This document shows positions 17,209-24,364 of a stretch of DNA of 64,000 bases, piece after piece (the first letter of the stretch is position 1; every line of letters starts with the position of its first letter). Origin of the DNA: Bacteroidales bacterium (lineage in GTDB: Bacteria > Bacteroidota > Bacteroidia > Bacteroidales > UBA932); the NCBI GenBank assembly GCA_016288055.1, contig JAEEXZ010000005.1, positions 1 through 64,000 on the forward strand. The letters run 5' to 3'. The notes beneath the pieces were generated by a model. That model did no database searches and was not told the DNA's origin. It saw nothing but the letters and a program-made list of their open reading frames with translations. Both the position numbers and the translations under genes were made by a program.

Positions 17209-18127
17209 ATATCAGTTTTTCTGCTCCGTTAATAATATCGTTAACAATGTCGGCGGCGCTTTCCCGCTGCCGGATCATACCTGCCACTTCGCCCGCGAGG
17301 AAACTGCCGCCGGCAAGGTCTCCGTCGAAGACGGCCTTGCGGAGGGAGCCCGTGCCGAAGGCGCGGATTTCATCGGCCGATACCGAAGGATCCGCCTCCA
17401 TCTTGGCGAACTGCTTGGTGAAGGGGGTCTTGAGTGCGCGCACGGCATCCCCGAGGCTTTTCCCGGTAACCATGGTGCCGATGTCCGAGGCCTTGATGAG
17501 GCGTTCCTTGTAAACATCGTGCACGCGGCACTCGTCGGCTACCAGAAAACGCGTGCCCACCTGGACGCCGCAGGCGCCCAGCATAAAGGCTGCCGCTGCG
17601 CCGCGTCCGTCGAAGATGCCTCCGGCCGCGAGGACCGGGATGTGCACGGCGTCCACCACCTGCGGGACCAGCGCCATGGTGTGCGTGTCTCCCACGTGGC
17701 CGCCGCTTTCGGCGCCCTCGGCGATGATGGCCGTCGCGCCCAGCTCTTCCATCTTGATGGCGTAGGCTACGGAAGCGACTACCGGAATGACGCGGATACC
17801 GGCGGCCAGCCACTTCTGCATGTAGGGGGCGGGGGAGCCGGCTCCGGTGGTGAGGATGCGTACGCCTTCTTCCACCACGAGGTCTGCGATCTCGGCGGCA
17901 TTGGGGGCGGCCAGCATGATGTTCACGCCGAAGGGTTTGTCGGTGAGGCTGCGGGCCTTGCGGATTTCTTCGCGTACGGCCTCGGTGCCGTAGTTGATGG
18001 AGGAAATCAGGCCCAGGCCGCCGGCGTTGGAGACAGCCGCAGCCAGGCGTGCATCGGCAATCCATGCCATGCCTCCCTGGAAGATGGGCTTCTCGATACC
18101 CAGTATTTCGGTAATAGCCGTTTTCAT
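17198..18127 (-). CDS. fabK: FMN-dependent enoyl-ACP reductase II
   Basis: A 309-residue TIM-barrel flavoprotein of the FabK/nitronate monooxygenase family. IFQGGMAWIADARLAAAVSN, AEGAESGGHVGDTHTM and AAGGIFDGRGAAAAFMLGA are FMN-binding and active-site segments; the placement in front of fabF and fabZ favours FabK over nitronate monooxygenase. FabK isozymes are insensitive to triclosan-type FabI inhibitors. I use the start at 18127 because the longer frame would begin upstream of the promoter box at 18137-18144 and lacks family similarity. Confidence 0.92.
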   Translation of the reverse strand: MKTAITEILGIEKPIFQGGMAWIADARLAAAVSNAGGLGLISSINYGTEAVREEIRKARSLTDKPFGVNIMLAAPNAAEIADLVVEEGVRILTTGAGSPAPYMQKWLAAGIRVIPVVASVAYAIKMEELGATAIIAEGAESGGHVGDTHTMALVPQVVDAVHIPVLAAGGIFDGRGAAAAFMLGACGVQVGTRFLVADECRVHDVYKERLIKASDIGTMVTGKSLGDAVRALKTPFTKQFAKMEADPSVSADEIRAFGTGSLRKAVFDGDLAGGSFLAGEVAGMIRQRESAADIVNDIINGAEKLIYGT

Positions 18128-18136
18128 ATAAGAGTG

Positions 18137-18144
18137 CAAATGTA
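18137..18144 (-). promoter_or_regulatory. -7 box close to the fabK start
   Basis: TACATTTG on the minus strand, ending 9 bases before the fabK ATG, leaving room for only a very short leader. Confidence 0.6.
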
Positions 18145-18217
18145 GTGATTTTAGCGCACATTTACAAAATGGGCCTCCCTTGCCGTCCCTCCGGAGGGGC
18201 AAGTGGATTTTTTTTGC

Positions 18218-18225
18218 TATCTTTG
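18218..18225 (+). promoter_or_regulatory. -7 box for murQ
   Basis: TATCTTTG, 23 bases upstream of the chosen murQ start at 18249. It rules out an upstream in-frame ATG at 18180. Confidence 0.65.
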
Positions 18226-18248
18226 TAGGATGCATTTTTAACCTATTT

Positions 18249-19055
18249 ATGCGAACAACAGAACAATCTTCTCACTACGACCATCTGGACGCGATGTCCA
18301 CTTTGGAAATCCTCAAAGGAATCAACGCCGAGGACTGTGGCGTTGCCGCGGCGGTGGCCCAGGCCATCCCCGCCATAGAAAAAATCGTTGACGGCATTGT
18401 CGAGCGCGTCCCCCGGGGCGGCCGCATTTTTTATCTGGGCGCCGGTACCTCCGGCCGTCTGGGTATCGTGGACGCATCTGAGATTCCTCCGACCTACGGC
18501 GTGAAGGACCTGTTCATCGGCCTGATGGCCGGCGGCGACGGGGCCATCCGCAACGCTGTGGAAGGGGCCGAGGACGACTGGGAGCAGGGCTGGCTGGACC
18601 TGGCCCCGTTCCACGTGACGAAGGAAGATACGGTGATCGGCATTACGGCCAGCGGCGGCGCTCCGTATGTGGTGGGAGCCCTTCGCAAAGCCCGCGAAAT
18701 GGGTATGCTCACCGGCGTAGTGACCAATAACTCCGAAAGCCTTTCCACCGAGGCGGCGGAGGTGCCCATGGTGGCTCCCGTCGGCCCGGAATTTGTGACG
18801 GGTTCCACCCGCATGAAGTCGGGCACGTCGGCCAAGCTCATCCTGAACATGATCTCCACGGCGGTGATGATCCGCCTGGGCCACGTGCAGGGCAACAAGA
18901 TGGTGGATATGCAGCTCACCAACAAGAAACTGGTGGACCGCGGCACCCGCATGATCATGGAAAAAACCGGCATCACGGACTACGAGAAAGCCAAGGCCAT
19001 GCTCCTTGAGTACGGCCAGGTACGTGCTGCCGTGGACGCCTATCTGAAAAAGTAA
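18249..19055 (+). CDS. murQ: N-acetylmuramic acid 6-phosphate etherase
   Basis: A 268-residue SIS-domain lyase that cleaves the D-lactyl ether of MurNAc-6-phosphate, yielding GlcNAc-6-phosphate during peptidoglycan recycling. Diagnostic segments are YLGAGTSGRLGIVDASEIPPT, GVVTNNSESL and TGSTRMKSGTSAKLILNM. It begins MRTTEQSSHYDHLDAM, as in other MurQ proteins. A BadF-type amino-sugar kinase at 61.3 kb could supply the phosphorylated substrate, although that is inference. DUF4293 follows 5 bases later. Confidence 0.96.
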   Translation: MRTTEQSSHYDHLDAMSTLEILKGINAEDCGVAAAVAQAIPAIEKIVDGIVERVPRGGRIFYLGAGTSGRLGIVDASEIPPTYGVKDLFIGLMAGGDGAIRNAVEGAEDDWEQGWLDLAPFHVTKEDTVIGITASGGAPYVVGALRKAREMGMLTGVVTNNSESLSTEAAEVPMVAPVGPEFVTGSTRMKSGTSAKLILNMISTAVMIRLGHVQGNKMVDMQLTNKKLVDRGTRMIMEKTGITDYEKAKAMLLEYGQVRAAVDAYLKK

Positions 19056-19060
19056 GACCT

Positions 19061-19492
19061 ATGTGGCAGAGACAACAGACCCTGTACCTTCTTATCGCCG
19101 CCATCCTGGTGGCCGTGATGTGTTTTAATAACGCCTATACGGTGGCCAATCCCGAAGGACTCCTCCAGGTGAGCTACTGGAAGCTGCAGGCGCCCTACTT
19201 CGGCATCCTGCTGGGCATCCTGGCGTTCCTGGTGCTGCTCTCCCTGGTCACATTCAAATCCCTCATCCTGCAGATGCGCCTGTCCTCGCTCTCCGGCATC
19301 GTCGCCCTGGGCATGCAGGCATGGCTCGCATACATGTACTTCACCTTCGAAGGACCGGTGTTCAGCCTTACGGTCATCCTGCCGCTGGGTATCTGCGTCT
19401 TTTGCTTCCTGGCTGCCCGCGGCGCCTTCCAGGACCAGCTGATGGTGGAAAGCGCCATGCGCATCCGCGAAAGAAGAAAACACAAAAAATAA
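19061..19492 (+). CDS. DUF4293 family membrane protein
   Basis: A 143-residue protein with four hydrophobic helices and a basic tail (RIRERRKHKK). The opening MWQRQQTLYLLIAAI matches the Bacteroidota-specific DUF4293 family, whose function is unknown. It lies in an apparent operon between murQ and a nucleotidyltransferase. Confidence 0.8.
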   Translation: MWQRQQTLYLLIAAILVAVMCFNNAYTVANPEGLLQVSYWKLQAPYFGILLGILAFLVLLSLVTFKSLILQMRLSSLSGIVALGMQAWLAYMYFTFEGPVFSLTVILPLGICVFCFLAARGAFQDQLMVESAMRIRERRKHKK

Positions 19493-19506
19493 TACAAAAT
19501 ACTACT

Positions 19507-20439
19507 ATGAAACCTACCTTACTCGTTCTGGCTGCCGGCATGGGCAGCCGTTATGGCGGACTCAAACAGATGGATGGTCTGGGCCCCCACGGAGAAACCA
19601 TCATCGACTATTCCATCCACGATGCGGTGGAAGCCGGTTTCGGTAAAATCGTGTACATCGTCCGTGATTTCTTCAAGGCCGATATGGAAGCCCACGTGAA
19701 AGAGCGCTACGCCGGTGTGAAAACCATCGACGGCGAACCCCTCCAGTTTGTCTTCGTCACCCAGGAACTCGACAAGATTCCCGCCGGATTCACCGTGCCG
19801 GAAACCCGCGTCAAGCCCTGGGGTACCGCCCACGCCATGCTCATGGCCGCCGAAGCCATCCACGAGCCCTTCGCCGTCATCAACGGCGACGACTTCTACG
19901 GTAAGGAGTCCTTCAAGATTCTGGCCGACTGGTGCCGCGCCCACGAGAAGACGGAAGGTCAGTACTGCATCGTAGGTTTCGAGCTGGAGAACACGCTCAG
20001 TGAAAACGGCAGCGTCTCCCGCGGTATCTGCTTCTACGACGACAAGAACATCCTCACCGGTATCGCCGAGCACCTGGAAATCGCCAAAGAGGCCGACGGA
20101 AAGGTGTACGGCAACAACTCCGTCACCGGCGAGAATCACGTGGAACTGGCCGCCAAGGCCCTCTGCTCCATGAACATGTGGGGCTTCACCCCGGACTACT
20201 TCGCCAAGAGCGCAGCCATCTTCGAGGATTTCCTGAAGAAGAACATCATGGAGCCCAAGAAGGAGTTCTACATCCCTTACGCAGTTGACGTAATCGTGAA
20301 AGGCGGCAAGGGCAGCTGCGAAGTGCTCTCCACTCCTTCCCACTGGTTCGGCGTCACCTTCAAGGAAGACCGTCCCGGCGTGGTGGCAAAGTTTGCCGAC
20401 CTGGTAGCCAAAGGCGTTTATCCCAGCCCCCTGTATTAG
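19507..20439 (+). CDS. Sugar-phosphate nucleotidyltransferase family protein
   Basis: A 310-residue GT-A-fold NTP transferase. The signature LVLAAGMGSRYGGLKQMDG is the nucleotide-binding loop, and AVINGDDFYGKESF holds the metal-binding aspartates. Relatives make NDP-sugars from sugar 1-phosphates; the substrate here is not certain. Its position next to murQ suggests, weakly, a cell-wall sugar such as MurNAc-1-phosphate. It starts at 19507 (MKPTLLVLAAG); upstream in-frame codons overlap DUF4293 and are not used. Confidence 0.82.
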   Translation: MKPTLLVLAAGMGSRYGGLKQMDGLGPHGETIIDYSIHDAVEAGFGKIVYIVRDFFKADMEAHVKERYAGVKTIDGEPLQFVFVTQELDKIPAGFTVPETRVKPWGTAHAMLMAAEAIHEPFAVINGDDFYGKESFKILADWCRAHEKTEGQYCIVGFELENTLSENGSVSRGICFYDDKNILTGIAEHLEIAKEADGKVYGNNSVTGENHVELAAKALCSMNMWGFTPDYFAKSAAIFEDFLKKNIMEPKKEFYIPYAVDVIVKGGKGSCEVLSTPSHWFGVTFKEDRPGVVAKFADLVAKGVYPSPLY

Positions 20440-20443
20440 CCTT

Positions 20444-21367
20444 ATGCAACTGTTTGCCCGCAAAGTCAACAACTATGACCTCTATGCCAATCACGCCTGG
20501 TATGTGCCGGGCGTGAAGGGCATGTTCGCCCTCCTCGGTATGTTCCTCCTGGGCAACCTGCTGGGCGCCATCGTCATGAGCATCCTCCTGCTTTTTGTTC
20601 CCCAGGAGATTGTGATGGAATATGAGATGGTGGTGGTATATCCGCTGTCATTTTTGCCTGCCATGGTGTATGCCGCCTCCAAGAGCCAGCGCAACAGCCT
20701 TTTCGAAGCCGGTTACAAACTTAACAGCAACCACTTCGGCCCGTTCAAGGGATGGCAGCTGGCCCTCGTTACCGTGGTCCTCACCTACAGTTACATGTTC
20801 GCGTCGGACTACATGAACTATCTCAATTTCAAGCTGACCACCGGAACGCCCCTCATGAAGCAGTTCTATGACGCTCTCATGGAGGCCCTGGAAAAAATGA
20901 TGGCGGGCCCCTTCTGGAGTTCCTTCCTGGTGACGGCCATCTTCGCGCCCGTCTTTGAGGAGTGGCTGTGCCGCGGCATGGTGCTTCGCGGGCTGCTGAG
21001 CAAGATGAAGCCCGGCTGGGCCATCGTGATATCGGCCCTCTTCTTCGCCCTTATCCACATGAATCCCTGGCAGGCGCTCAACGCCTTCTTCATCGGCGTG
21101 ATCATGGGCTACGTTTATTACAAGACGGGTTCCCTGTGGCTCACCATGCTCATCCACTTCGTGAACAACGGCACCTCGGTAATCCTTACCCAGGTCACCT
21201 CCTTCGAGGAATCCAGCTATTTCTACGAAATGATGGACCACACCTCCTACGGGGTAATCAGCCTGGTGGCCGTGGCTGCCCTGGTGGCTTGCCTCTATGC
21301 CTTCAAGCGCATTCCGCTGCAGCAGGAGCGCGGGAATATCGACACCGTGGAGTTAAAAGTTGACTAA
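20444..21367 (+). CDS. CPBP family intramembrane metalloprotease (CAAX/bacteriocin-processing type)
   Basis: A 307-residue multi-pass membrane protein. The ABI/CPBP motifs are present in order: FEEWLCRGMVLRGLL (EExxxR), ALIHMNPWQAL (FxxxH) and HFVNNGTSV (HxxxN), the putative glutamate-histidine metal site. Family members are Rce1-like proteases; bacterial substrates are mostly unknown. It ends exactly where the ftsB-like gene begins. Confidence 0.88.
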   Translation: MQLFARKVNNYDLYANHAWYVPGVKGMFALLGMFLLGNLLGAIVMSILLLFVPQEIVMEYEMVVVYPLSFLPAMVYAASKSQRNSLFEAGYKLNSNHFGPFKGWQLALVTVVLTYSYMFASDYMNYLNFKLTTGTPLMKQFYDALMEALEKMMAGPFWSSFLVTAIFAPVFEEWLCRGMVLRGLLSKMKPGWAIVISALFFALIHMNPWQALNAFFIGVIMGYVYYKTGSLWLTMLIHFVNNGTSVILTQVTSFEESSYFYEMMDHTSYGVISLVAVAALVACLYAFKRIPLQQERGNIDTVELKVD

Positions 21368-21673
21368 ATGGAAAAATGGGCCTGGCTTAAGCGCAGCGAG
21401 CACAACTACCTGCTCCCGTTCGTGATCGTCATCACGGCGGTGGTGGCGTTGTGGCTGCTGTTCTTTGCGCACAACAGCGTGCTCAACTGGATCAAAGCCT
21501 CCGTGGAGGAGCGCAGCCAGGAAGCCGAGATGGCCCGTCTGCAGGGAGAAATCGACGAGATGGACCGTGAGATCGAGAATCTGCGGAACAATCGCGATTC
21601 CCTGGAATCCTTTGCCCGCGAAACCTATCACTTCGCCGCCCCCGGCGACGATGTGTATATCGTGGAAGAATAA
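21368..21673 (+). CDS. FtsB/DivIC family septum formation initiator
   Basis: A 101-residue bitopic protein: cytoplasmic N-terminus, one membrane helix (about residues 16-34) and a periplasmic coiled coil (EMARLQGEIDEMDREIENL) ending in a short conserved segment, FARETYHFAAPGDDVYIVEE. This is the DivIC/FtsB architecture that links early and late divisome proteins. Its last 46 bases overlap the 3' end of the convergent folP gene. Confidence 0.85.
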   Translation: MEKWAWLKRSEHNYLLPFVIVITAVVALWLLFFAHNSVLNWIKASVEERSQEAEMARLQGEIDEMDREIENLRNNRDSLESFARETYHFAAPGDDVYIVEE

Positions 21674-22464
21674 TTCATCGCACTGTAGATTGTTGCGGTG
21701 TGGATGGCGGCGGTGACGTCGTGGCTGCGAAGCCAGGTGGCACCTCTCTCCAGCGCCGCAAACTGTACGACTTGAGTAGCGGGCATTGCCTCTTCGGGGG
21801 TGATGCCCAGCTTTTTATAGATCATGCTCTTACGGGAGACGCCCACCAGCGTTTCCACCGGGAAGGCCTTCACCACTTCGTCCAGCCGGGAAAGCAGCTC
21901 GTAGTTCTGTTCCAGTGTCTTGGAGAAGCCGAAACCGGGGTCCAGGATCCACTCGCGGATGCCGTTCTCCTCGGCCTTGATGGCGAACTTCCTGAAATAG
22001 TCGATCACGGCGGCGGTGACGTCGTCGTCCGGATAGTCCGTCAGTTGCTGCATGGTTCCGGGCGTTCCCCTCATGTGCATGGCGATGTACGGTAGTCCCA
22101 GCCGTCCCACCGTCTCCAGCATCTTCGGGTCCAGCTCTCCGGCGCTGATGTCATTCACAATGAACGGGCCGATGGTATCGTACACCCGCTGCACAATCTC
22201 GGCCCGGTAGGTGTCGATGGAGATGCGGGGCATGGCTCCCATCTGCTTAAGTGTCGGCTCGAACCGGGCCCATTCCTCCTCGAGGGAAGGCTGCGCACTG
22301 CCGGGGCGGGTGCTGCAGGCACCCAGGTCCACGACGTCGGCGCCGTCTTCGAACATTTTCTCTATTCGGTGGAGGGCGATATCGGCCTGGGGAGCACGGC
22401 TTCCGGAATAGAAGGAATCGGGCGTCAGGTTTACGATGCCCATGATCTTGACGTTATTGACCAT
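21628..22464 (-). CDS. folP: Dihydropteroate synthase
   Basis: A 278-residue TIM-barrel enzyme that condenses p-aminobenzoate with dihydropterin pyrophosphate in folate synthesis and is the sulfonamide target. It shows MGIVNLTPDSFYSGSR, the D-loop region VDLGACSTRPGSA and ILDPGFGFSKT. After the usual C-terminal HDVTAAIHTATIY there is an atypical tail of about 17 residues that overlaps ftsB, perhaps due to a lost stop codon. It is the last gene of tmk-doxX-folP. Confidence 0.95.
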   Translation of the reverse strand: MVNNVKIMGIVNLTPDSFYSGSRAPQADIALHRIEKMFEDGADVVDLGACSTRPGSAQPSLEEEWARFEPTLKQMGAMPRISIDTYRAEIVQRVYDTIGPFIVNDISAGELDPKMLETVGRLGLPYIAMHMRGTPGTMQQLTDYPDDDVTAAVIDYFRKFAIKAEENGIREWILDPGFGFSKTLEQNYELLSRLDEVVKAFPVETLVGVSRKSMIYKKLGITPEEAMPATQVVQFAALERGATWLRSHDVTAAIHTATIYSAMNYSSTIYTSSPGAAK

Positions 22465-22468
22465 TTGT

Positions 22469-23518
22469 CTATAAAAGCATTAGAATTGCCAGCATGACCA
22501 CGCAAAAGCCCTGGGCGGTCACTCTTCTTCTGGTGACATGGCGTGTGGAAAGGGCGTCGGGGTCACCGTTCAGGTCCTCCACCAGCGTTTCCGGGCAGTG
22601 ACGTGCGTCCCACTTGTGCATGAGCTCGCCGTCATAGAAGAAAGAGCCGCCGCCATTGGAACGGTTGAGGGTGATGAGCGTTTTATAATCGGCATAAAGG
22701 AGCTGGACGTCGGCCGGGAGAGGGACGTCTTCCGGGCGTCCGGCCACGAGCACCAGCGGCAGCGCCTGCGAGAAGGAGGCGGTGCGGTACTGCTCCTCCA
22801 CAAGGGCCCAGTTTGCTTTGGCAGGGTCATAGACGGAGAAGATGACGACGCGGCCGACGGCTGCCATCTCGTCCTGGTATTCCCCGTTGGCGTCGGAGAT
22901 ACTGAGGATGGGCGCGCGGCGGAACTCCTCCTCGCCGGCCTCGTCGTCGAGCGAGGCAAACAGGCGAGCCCCCCAGTTAAAAGGCGTGAAATCCACCACG
23001 GGAAGATGCCGGTTGCTGTAGATGGCCCCCGCCACAATGGCCAGCGTCGCAAAGAAGGCCGATACGGCCTTGCGTTTCCGCGCCCGGCCGAACTCCTTGA
23101 AGGGCGTAAAGGCGAACGCCGCCAACAGCAGCAGTCCCACATTCTTGAGGAAACTCTGCGCATGGGTCAGATGGATGGCCTCGCCGAAGCAGCCGCAGTC
23201 CATAGGCGCGTCAAAAATCCAGAGCAGCAGCGTCAGCACGGTGAACCCGCCCAGCAGCACATAGGAAAGGAGGGCCGACGCCTTCCGCAGTACACCGGTA
23301 ATAAGGCCGATCCCCACCAGGCACTCGGTGAAAGAGAAGAGAACGCCCAGAATCCTGGCCGCCGGAGTAATCCAGGCCAGGTGCAGGAACTTGAGGTACT
23401 CCGTAACGATGAGCATGGTTCCCACCGGGTCGCTCAGTTTGAGAATGCCCGAGACCAGGAAAACGATGCCCAGCAGGCCGGCGGCGCGGCGGCGGAGTCT
23501 CAAGTACACTCTGTTCAT
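22469..23518 (-). CDS. DoxX/MauE-like integral membrane protein
   Basis: A 349-residue protein with a four-helix DoxX/MauE-type N-terminal half (residues about 12-150) containing MDCGCFGEAIHLTHAQSF, a cysteine pair typical of membrane redox partners. Another helix follows near residue 160 and then a soluble domain of about 180 residues, possibly thioredoxin-like in fold but without an evident CxxC. A redox role such as quinone-linked disulfide chemistry is a family-level inference. It overlaps tmk by 4 bases and precedes folP by 4 bases. Confidence 0.78.
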   Translation of the reverse strand: MNRVYLRLRRRAAGLLGIVFLVSGILKLSDPVGTMLIVTEYLKFLHLAWITPAARILGVLFSFTECLVGIGLITGVLRKASALLSYVLLGGFTVLTLLLWIFDAPMDCGCFGEAIHLTHAQSFLKNVGLLLLAAFAFTPFKEFGRARKRKAVSAFFATLAIVAGAIYSNRHLPVVDFTPFNWGARLFASLDDEAGEEEFRRAPILSISDANGEYQDEMAAVGRVVIFSVYDPAKANWALVEEQYRTASFSQALPLVLVAGRPEDVPLPADVQLLYADYKTLITLNRSNGGGSFFYDGELMHKWDARHCPETLVEDLNGDPDALSTRHVTRRRVTAQGFCVVMLAILMLL

Positions 23519-24195
23519 GACAGGAAAGGATCTACGGCTGCCTGGATTTTGGCGAAGATGTCGTCCGGAGGGAGCATGTGGCCGTTGGCGTCGGAGCAGT
23601 CAATCCGGCGGAACTTGGCGTCCCTTTCCGTCTCCTTTACATACAGGTTGCGGACGTTTTTCTGGAACTCGATGGATGCCTCGTGGATGTCCTGGGCGCC
23701 GGAAAGGTAGTTGCGGTCGTCACCCTCGCGGTGCATGGTGAGGCTTTGCTCGACAAAGCCGATGGGAACGTCCAGGAACAGGTTCAGGTCCGGTTTCGGA
23801 AGCTCGAAGTTGCCGTACTCGGTGTTGAAGATCCAGTCCCGGAGGGCGTCGCGTTCGGCCCCTTCCGGCAGCTTGGAGCACTGGTAGGCGATATTGGAAT
23901 ACACGTAACGGTCCAGCAGCACGGTCTTGCCCTCTTCCAGGGCCTTCTTGATGTCCGGACCCGCTCCGTGACGGTCCTCGGCGAACAGCAGGGCCACCAG
24001 CTGCGGATGCACCTGGTCATTGGCCCCGAAATCCCCCCGCAGGAAACGCGAGATGAGGTCCCCGTACACAGGAGCCTGATACCGGGGGAAATGGATATAT
24101 TCCAAATCCCCGCACCGTTTCGTCAAATATTCCTTGAGCAGCTTGACCTGGGTAGATTTTCCCGCCCCGTCAAGGCCTTCGAGTACAATAAGCAT
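23515..24195 (-). CDS. tmk: Thymidylate kinase
   Basis: A 226-residue P-loop kinase that phosphorylates dTMP to dTDP. MLIVLEGLDGAGKSTQVKLL carries Walker A, IHFPRYQAPVYGDLI the substrate region and LLDRYVYSNIAYQ the DR(Y/W) motif. First gene of a three-gene operon with a promoter box at 24214-24221. Confidence 0.96.
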   Translation of the reverse strand: MLIVLEGLDGAGKSTQVKLLKEYLTKRCGDLEYIHFPRYQAPVYGDLISRFLRGDFGANDQVHPQLVALLFAEDRHGAGPDIKKALEEGKTVLLDRYVYSNIAYQCSKLPEGAERDALRDWIFNTEYGNFELPKPDLNLFLDVPIGFVEQSLTMHREGDDRNYLSGAQDIHEASIEFQKNVRNLYVKETERDAKFRRIDCSDANGHMLPPDDIFAKIQAAVDPFLS

Positions 24196-24213
24196 ATTTC
24201 CGTGTTAATCCTA

Positions 24214-24221
24214 CAAATTTA
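24214..24221 (-). promoter_or_regulatory. -7 box for tmk
   Basis: TAAATTTG on the minus strand, 18 bases before the tmk start codon. Confidence 0.65.
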
Positions 24222-24303
24222 CGAAAAATATCTTAGTCATAATACTCGGGGCGTCTTTCTTAAGTTAGCGGCTCCGGGATAATTGATTCCCGGGAACACG
24301 AAA

Positions 24304-24331
24304 ACAGGACTGCCGTCAAGGACAGTCCTGT
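24304..24331 (-). terminator. Likely intrinsic terminator of rimP-nusA-infB
   Basis: Perfect 9-base inverted repeat (ACAGGACTG with its complement, 10-base loop), 34 bases after the infB stop, followed on the minus strand by TTTT. The short T-run makes it moderate. Confidence 0.6.
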
Positions 24332-24364
24332 CAAATATCTGCGTAGGAATGATTTCATCGAAAG

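Noticed and set aside
18180-18248. An extended N-terminus for murQ
   Set aside because: The extension contains the promoter box and a hydrophobic stretch unlike any MurQ; the start at 18249 gives the family N-terminus.
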